DNA of 64,000 nucleotides from assembly GCA_038503075.1 (NCBI GenBank), contig JBCAML010000004.1:393149-457148 (forward strand), given 5' to 3'. Shown here in pieces: positions 58,495 through 64,000 of this stretch. This DNA is from Gyromitra esculenta. Its lineage: Eukaryota; Ascomycota; Pezizomycetes; Pezizales; Discinaceae. Each line of letters opens with the position of its first letter. Position 1 is the stretch's first letter. Under the pieces are notes generated by a model. It was not told the DNA's origin. It searched no databases and saw nothing but the letters and a program-made list of their open reading frames with translations. The position numbers and the translations under genes are program-made.

Positions 58495-59107
58495 TCATTC
58501 GTTGTCAAGCACAGTTCTCGGTGGATCTGGTCCCAATTTGTCGAAAACCAAGCAAACATGGTCGCCGTTAGGCCCTTTATGAACGAAATGATCGTATAGG
58601 CCAAGGCGACTGTTTGGATCGTCGCTCTTGATATAACGGAGAGTTTGTTGTTCGTGGATATCTTGCTCGATGCCGTACGAGTCGGCTTTCAATATCTTCA
58701 GGGCAACAGGACGTTGCTGGCTTCACGGCTTTAGCAGAGCTCACATATTGGAGGGTGCCGACGGTTCTCACCTTGTATCTAGCGCAAGCCAGATAGTGGA
58801 GAACTTCCCAAAACCGATCTTTCGGACAACTTGATACTTGCTGTTGAATGTATCACCAAGCCTTACAGGATGGTAGCCACCGATTCGATATTCTTTGATG
58901 TCTTCCTCATAGAATTGGATAATCCCCTCAGGCTCGTCCAGCTTCTCTTCGTCTTTAGACTCATCGGAGTCGGGCTCGGTGACCTCAACTTCGATAGGTT
59001 TGAAGTTGATCGCGGGGCTTTCAAGTGGGTCCTTAGGGCCTAGCACGGACGTCGCGGTTTTGGGACCCTTGCTGGGAAAACTCAAGTTGGCTAGGCCACT
59101 CGAATAT
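58495..59107 (-). pseudogene. Truncated SRPK-type (SR protein) kinase fragment
   Basis: Two joined pieces on the minus strand: about 59107-58772 and 58720-58495, with a 51-bp intron (GTGAGA donor). The first has an acidic N-terminus, then YRIGGYHPVRLGDTFNSKYQVVRKIGFGKFSTIWLALD, the hallmark start of SRPK/Sky1/Dsk1 kinases with glycine loop GFGKFST. The second has the VAIK-type Lys (VALKILK) and continues to the hinge (HVCLVFDKLGP), then stops 11 residues later. Everything after the hinge is missing: no HRD catalytic loop, no DFG, no C-lobe, so it cannot be an active kinase. There is no ATG in the first piece; an acceptor CAG at 59108-59110 suggests a lost or unrecognised upstream exon. Most likely a degraded gene copy. 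Confidence 0.72.
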
Positions 59108-60433
59108 CTGTCGTGAAGGGGAAAATAATAGGGATCAGTAATCTATAACGATAAAGCTAAAGACTAGAGAGCCTGGGGAAATCTCACAATGGACTTTTAA
59201 ATGGAAGCATGATTTTGGAGCTGACTGCGAATGATTGTGTTGAAGGATGTCTGTTGATGAAAAATAAGCGCCAGTCAAGCACAATGATGCTTTATGGTCT
59301 CCCTCGTGACCAGAAGTGTAACTTAATGACCACAACGATCAATCCTTTTTTTGGGGGGAGGGGCATTTTATAGTAGAGGGGAAATTTGGGCTTCGTAGAT
59401 AACTTCAAACAGACCGAAAGGAAAATATCCATTTAAATTTGTTCTCAATGCATGCCCGAAAACACATAATGCTCACGTACCGTAGGGCTCGTGTAATCGA
59501 GAACGCTGCCAAGAACGTGGCTTGCTGGTCTATACCTCTCTGGAGGTCGATTTTCAACACAAAAACAACACGTCTGAATTTCAACCCTTAGACTAACCCA
59601 AAACACACACCCAATCGGCATAGTATACTCTTTAATTAATATAGTATTCTCGTGATCCAACAACTTGGAAACAAGCCATACACTTGGCAGCGGTCTCGAG
59701 TACACGAGTCCCTCCGTATCCACCATCCCCCATAAGTCACTGTATGGTAGATCTTTACCTGGTTTGTACGAGCGAGTAGTAATAGCTAATCCCGCCCTAA
59801 ATGGTATATAATTTGCAGGACCTGCGTTGTTAAGACCAATATAAGATACCCATTTGCGAGTTTCCTCGACTCTTTCTATTCAGTTTTGGTGAAACTCTGC
59901 TTCTCGACCACGATTTTGGTCAAGCGCATGAGGCTCTGTTCTAACAGACCGGAATATATCCAAACCGACGGGATCTCGTAGCTTCCGAGGCCGACAGTAC
60001 ACAAGGCACCTAATAGCTTCTAGTCTAATGCTGATAATATATTTTAATCCTACTATAAATACATTTAGGCATCAGAATAACGACTTTATGCATTTATTGC
60101 AAAATTAGTTTAATCATATGGTCTCACTCGTGTTGAGTGGGGATGGTCCAACACAAGTTTGCCCGTAGAGCAAGAGGAGAGGGCTCATTGACGCCTATGG
60201 GTACACGTATTTAACATCCCGGTATCATGCTCCACCGACGCCTACAGTGCATGTATTCCCATCCCAGCCATCTTCATTACCGCCAACTCACTCCAATTCC
60301 TTTACGTCCATTAGTGCTTCACCCCCAGCAAATATTCCACCATCTCGCTCTCTAGTATCTTCATTCCAGACAAACTTGAGAATCCAAAAACAATTCCTGC
60401 TTTAATTCTGGTTAGCCACATCAAAATTCGGTA
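59108..60433. other. Interval upstream of the 1076-aa ORF
   Basis: A 93-codon minus-strand frame (59726-59445, real ATG, followed by a GTACGT donor-like site near 59477) is present but has no family signature and its phase does not fit the kinase fragment. The rest shows nothing coding. The last 130 bp (C/T-rich, then CCACATCAAAATTCGGTA) are probably the leader of the gene at 60434. Confidence 0.5.
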
Positions 60434-63400
60434 ATGATGTCGAAATCCCAAGCAGGAAATCCTTCAGACAATAGTCAGACCGCTGGTGGGTTGATACCTC
60501 CCATCCCTACTGAACCCACCTCGCCTATCTCCTACTCCTCTGAGTCATCTACATGGGATGTAAATACATCCGAATCACATATCTTCCAAGGGACCCGAGA
60601 CTGGAAGTATAGTAGTCTCCAAGCCCTGCTGGGGTGGCATATATCCATAGAAGGCATCCAGCACAGAAGGTACGATCAAGTTGATCTGTATGTGGACCCA
60701 AAGCTCCAAAAAACCATCGTTAGGCATGACTGTATGAGCAAGGTGGCCGATTGGTGTTTTATACCAGGAAAGAGGTATGATATTAAGTGGACTATCTTTA
60801 ATCACACTTTCACACTTCCTAACATGGAATTCGTTGAAAAATCCACCCTTGATGTGGATGGTATATTCGGCTACGATTTTGTCGAGGAATTCAGCCCTTT
60901 TTTCTTTAAGGCTTGGCCAAGAGGGTATATCCAGCCTTCCAGGTTCTGCATTGCGAACCCGCTATTCCACCCAGTTGGTTTGGATAAAGTCCTGAGAATC
61001 TATACGGCTACTCAAACTGGGGTCTCTGCCATCGGAGTCGGAGTTTTTTTCGGACCAGAAGCTGGACTAAACACATGGGTTCCTGGATTTTACGAGGAAT
61101 CTAAGGATAGCAAGGTCTGGCGAATCTCTGAGCTGGCTGAATTCAAAGTTATCTGTGCTACTATTAAGACTATCTTGAGATTTTGGACAGATGACCAATA
61201 CGCCCGGGTTGAGTTTCATACGGACTCACAAAAACTCATTTCGCTAACGCAAGCCATGGGTGTATCATCAGAGACCGTCGAGCTTGTTTCATATCACTTC
61301 GATCACGTTATGTCGTTTCTAGATTTGAAAAAAGAATTTGCCGTGCGAGCTCAGGTCAATGAAAGTGATTGCATCCGCATACTTCCATACGCTAATAAGC
61401 TTTCCATGAAGCAAGCTCAACGTTTGGCGGAATTGGGTGCAAAATCTTCACTTACACTAAAAGGTCCATTGAAGAATAAAGAATGTTTCTATATCAAGTT
61501 CCTTGCCGATCGCGGAGCCGCCCAAGTGCCAAAACGGTTGGTGAAGGATACGTTTAAAGCTATTCTTGTGGACTACCTGAAAGAACAGAACGACACAAAT
61601 TGCAAGGTTGGCAATCTGCCTGTGCCTGGCAGATCCTTTGGTTGGCTCGAAGGACACGGCAGTACGAAACAGGCTATGCAAGGAAATGGCAAAGCTCGGC
61701 AAAAAAACCCACTGCCGCTAATTTATAGAGAAAATGGTGGATGGACGATAGATGAAACTCTGATGCCCGCTGAAGAGGCGAAGAAGGGAGAAGTTATCAG
61801 TGTTTGGGCGGAAGAGGTGGAAACTGGCAGTTGTTCGACTATAGAAACAGTTTCGGAAAATGCTAATCGATATGCGACTAAGAAAAGGGGGTACTTTTCT
61901 ACCCCTACGTCGCCCCGGTTGAAAAAGAGAGAGATTGGGAGTGCTAGACGGTCACAGTCGGTTCCAGATAACAGGCGGGAATCCCAGGATGCGACACAAG
62001 TAAACATCTCTCATTTAGATGTTATATGTAGTGAAGGATTTGTAGCTGGAGGCGCCAACCCCCTGATGTCTGATGCTTACGTGGAGGCTCAGCGGATAAA
62101 GAAGAGTGCTACTCTGGAAGCAAATGATATTCGTGAAAATGCCTACAGACACGCGAGAATAATTAGAGAGTTTGCTACAAACGGTACAGAAAACATGAAA
62201 AAGCAAGCTAAGAATTTTATGTTGGAAGCGATAAAGGAAAAGGAAAGAATATTGTATGAAGCGCAAAAGGAGGCCGATTTGACAATCGAAGAGGCCACAC
62301 AAGAAGCCAACAACATCCGCATAAAGGCTAGTGTTCAGACAAATATGCAGGCACAAAATATCATGAGCAGAGTTATGCAAGAGCAAAAGAATATGATGGT
62401 TCGAGCTCAGAAAAAAGAAGAAAGAATAATCAATGAGGCCAGAATCGAAGCTGATAAATTAGCACTTGCAAAGGTATCCTATGCGTATGGACACGCAGAC
62501 CTAACGTTGACCACGGCGGAACTTGCAATGAGGCAAGCAGATGATGCAAAGCGGAGGATTGAGGCTGAGGAGCGAAAACTCATTACGCTCAAAGAGAAAA
62601 CTTTGCTCGAAGAGAACCAGGCAATTTCGAAAAAGGAAGCAGAAGAAGGAACGGCCACTACAAACGCAACAGTTGAAGCAGAAAGGATTATCAAAGATGC
62701 CCACGACCGAGCAAGAATGATAAAGAAGTTAAATTCAGATGCGGAGGCTGAAGCTGAAAGAATCATAGAGCGTGCTAAGAATATCGAAAAGAACGCTGAA
62801 AGGGCTGAGATAGATATCCGTGAGAAGGAAAAGGTGGTGGAAAAGATGAGAGTTGAAGCAGAAGCAGAAGCAGAGAAGGTAGTCGAACACGCTAAGAAAT
62901 TCAAGAATGATATCGAAGCTAGAGCCAAGAGCGAAGCAATAAAATTTCTCAGGAAAGCAAGAATTGATGCAGATGCAGAGCGCGAGAGGATCAAAACGGA
63001 TATTGAAGTCGCAATGAGGCTTGAGGGGGAAAGTAGACAAAAAGAGATACTGAAAAGAGCTGAGAGCCTTGCGCAGCACGATGCCAAGCAAATAATTGCC
63101 CAAGCTAAAAGAAGAGCCGAAGAACTTGAGAAACAGATGGAGGTTTCCAAAAAGGAAACGGAGGAATACTGCAATAATAAAAGAAGAAAAGCGGAGGAAC
63201 TTGTTTCTTCCCAGACGAAGAAAGCAAGTGATGCAAGTTACCGGGCAATAAAGCTTATTGGTGTAGCTAGAGCCAAGGCTAGCGAGATTAAAAAAAGGGC
63301 TGAGGAGGATGTGGATAGGATGCCAATCAATGGCGATGTCCTCGGCAGTGCGCTTCCAATCACCCCAGAGCTATTCGTCAAGATGTTCCTCGAAAAAAGT

Positions 63401-63664
63401 GACAATGAGCCACCGCTTTCGGCCGAAGGGTTCGCGAAAAAATTGGAAAGCTCTGAGAAAAATGTCACCTTAGGCCAACTCGTGAATCACAACCCTGAGG
63501 GGGCTAGACTCTTCTTGGAAGAGCGTAGACGTCGGGGAAGATTGGTGCATGAAATCGAGTTTACTGTCGACGAGAAGCGGGATGGGCGCTTAAAGTATAA
63601 GAAAGGGATGAGGGTGATTCCATTGATGGGCTCTAAGGGTGAGGACACTGTGAAGGGGGGTTAG
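60434..63664 (+). CDS. Large protein: degenerate RNase H-like domain plus long coiled coil
   Basis: Intronless, 1076 residues, start ATG at 60434 (a second ATG follows directly). Residues 1-45 are low-complexity Ser/Pro. Residues about 185-337 have the order of an RNase H fold: strand LRIYTATQTG, IGVGVFFGPEAGLN, the ELAEFKVICATIKTI helix, EFHTDSQKLI, and a final helix MKQAQRLAELGA. At the four catalytic positions the sequence has Ala192 (normally Asp), Glu236, Asp264 and Gln329 (normally Asp), so it is probably not a nuclease. A basic/disordered stretch (about 405-530) leads into a 400-residue Ala/Glu/Lys/Arg helix (about 546-962) with repeated EAERI..AK units, then a 110-residue C-terminal tail. 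No signal peptide or membrane segment. Function unknown; it could bind nucleic acid or act as a scaffold. Assigning the RNase H fold is inference from motifs. Confidence 0.7.
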   Translation: MMSKSQAGNPSDNSQTAGGLIPPIPTEPTSPISYSSESSTWDVNTSESHIFQGTRDWKYSSLQALLGWHISIEGIQHRRYDQVDLYVDPKLQKTIVRHDCMSKVADWCFIPGKRYDIKWTIFNHTFTLPNMEFVEKSTLDVDGIFGYDFVEEFSPFFFKAWPRGYIQPSRFCIANPLFHPVGLDKVLRIYTATQTGVSAIGVGVFFGPEAGLNTWVPGFYEESKDSKVWRISELAEFKVICATIKTILRFWTDDQYARVEFHTDSQKLISLTQAMGVSSETVELVSYHFDHVMSFLDLKKEFAVRAQVNESDCIRILPYANKLSMKQAQRLAELGAKSSLTLKGPLKNKECFYIKFLADRGAAQVPKRLVKDTFKAILVDYLKEQNDTNCKVGNLPVPGRSFGWLEGHGSTKQAMQGNGKARQKNPLPLIYRENGGWTIDETLMPAEEAKKGEVISVWAEEVETGSCSTIETVSENANRYATKKRGYFSTPTSPRLKKREIGSARRSQSVPDNRRESQDATQVNISHLDVICSEGFVAGGANPLMSDAYVEAQRIKKSATLEANDIRENAYRHARIIREFATNGTENMKKQAKNFMLEAIKEKERILYEAQKEADLTIEEATQEANNIRIKASVQTNMQAQNIMSRVMQEQKNMMVRAQKKEERIINEARIEADKLALAKVSYAYGHADLTLTTAELAMRQADDAKRRIEAEERKLITLKEKTLLEENQAISKKEAEEGTATTNATVEAERIIKDAHDRARMIKKLNSDAEAEAERIIERAKNIEKNAERAEIDIREKEKVVEKMRVEAEAEAEKVVEHAKKFKNDIEARAKSEAIKFLRKARIDADAERERIKTDIEVAMRLEGESRQKEILKRAESLAQHDAKQIIAQAKRRAEELEKQMEVSKKETEEYCNNKRRKAEELVSSQTKKASDASYRAIKLIGVARAKASEIKKRAEEDVDRMPINGDVLGSALPITPELFVKMFLEKSDNEPPLSAEGFAKKLESSEKNVTLGQLVNHNPEGARLFLEERRRRGRLVHEIEFTVDEKRDGRLKYKKGMRVIPLMGSKGEDTVKGG

Positions 63665-64000
63665 GAAATAATGTTTTATAGAAGGCGGGTCCCTGATCAG
63701 AGAAAAATGGATTAAATAGGAAATTATCGAGCCCAAGCCTCTGAATTCTCTTTAGTTTATGCTTCCAGCCGACTTCTGGTATGAGATGTTTTTAACTAAG
63801 CGGTGTGCCAAACCGGGGCTTGACTATAAATTGATTTAGTAGACACGAGCTACACTTACTTGAAAACTCGTTTTGTTTTGTACTCTCTCTAGTGATATAT
63901 TTTGAAGGTAGTGACTATTGGCCTATAATGCGATGGGAACTCGAAAGCTTTTTGTGTATCATGAACTATCACTCGTATCGCTCGTTCATGTAAACAAAAT
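63665..64000 (+). other. 3' flank of the 1076-aa ORF to window end
   Basis: AT-rich sequence, probably 3' UTR and beyond. Nothing else seen. Confidence 0.5.

Noticed and set aside
59445..59726. 93-codon minus frame as the missing first exon of the kinase fragment
   Set aside because: Its donor-like site leaves phase 0, whereas the kinase piece at 59107 needs two bases from upstream; no kinase similarity.

Overview
The window reads as nuclear DNA of a filamentous ascomycete, most likely a member of Leotiomycetes/Helotiales (class inferred from the look of the proteins and gene architecture, not proven). Short 51-127 bp introns with GT..AG ends and CTRAY-type branch points, wide gene-poor gaps, and fungal families (Zn2Cys6 regulator, Rrp8, Ddi1, DUF8035-like protein, chromodomain Gypsy elements) all fit.

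Layout. 1-13 kb: only RRP8 (minus, 3413-4984), then about 7.8 kb without a recognisable gene. 13-29.5 kb is the gene-rich part: a 4-exon, about 1261-aa Zn2Cys6 transcription factor (plus), DDI1 (minus, 4 exons), a GNAT acetyltransferase (plus, 2 exons), and the divergent pair VMA9 (V-ATPase subunit e, minus, 4 exons) and RPL43 (eL43, plus, 4 exons) sharing a 395-bp promoter. 29.5-37.7 kb is gene-free. A DUF8035-like protein follows (37669-39106).

42.1-56.5 kb is a nested retrotransposon block. A 5'-truncated LINE (about 1.96 kb, A18 tail, 16-bp target duplication) was hit by three LTR insertions in the same orientation: an intact chromovirus-type Gypsy element (42434-48489), a second related element with a broken pol (48694-54550), and a solo LTR (55800-56246). 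Each has its own 5-bp target duplication. Both full-length elements carry a textbook -1 frameshift signal (TTTAAAC, 6-nt spacer, 9-bp stem) at the gag stop codon and a Tf1-like self-priming arrangement instead of a tRNA primer site.

58.5-64 kb: a truncated SRPK-type kinase fragment (minus) and a 1076-aa intronless ORF (plus). The latter combines a degenerate RNase H-like fold, with two of four catalytic positions replaced, with a roughly 400-residue Ala/Glu/Lys coiled coil. It is the least conventional protein here.

The gaps hold simple repeats, three small terminal-inverted-repeat elements, several long palindromes, and a marked excess of the 8-bp palindrome TACATGTA, seen only between genes. 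The housekeeping genes (rRNA modification, ribosome, V-ATPase, ubiquitin shuttle) form no pathway together.
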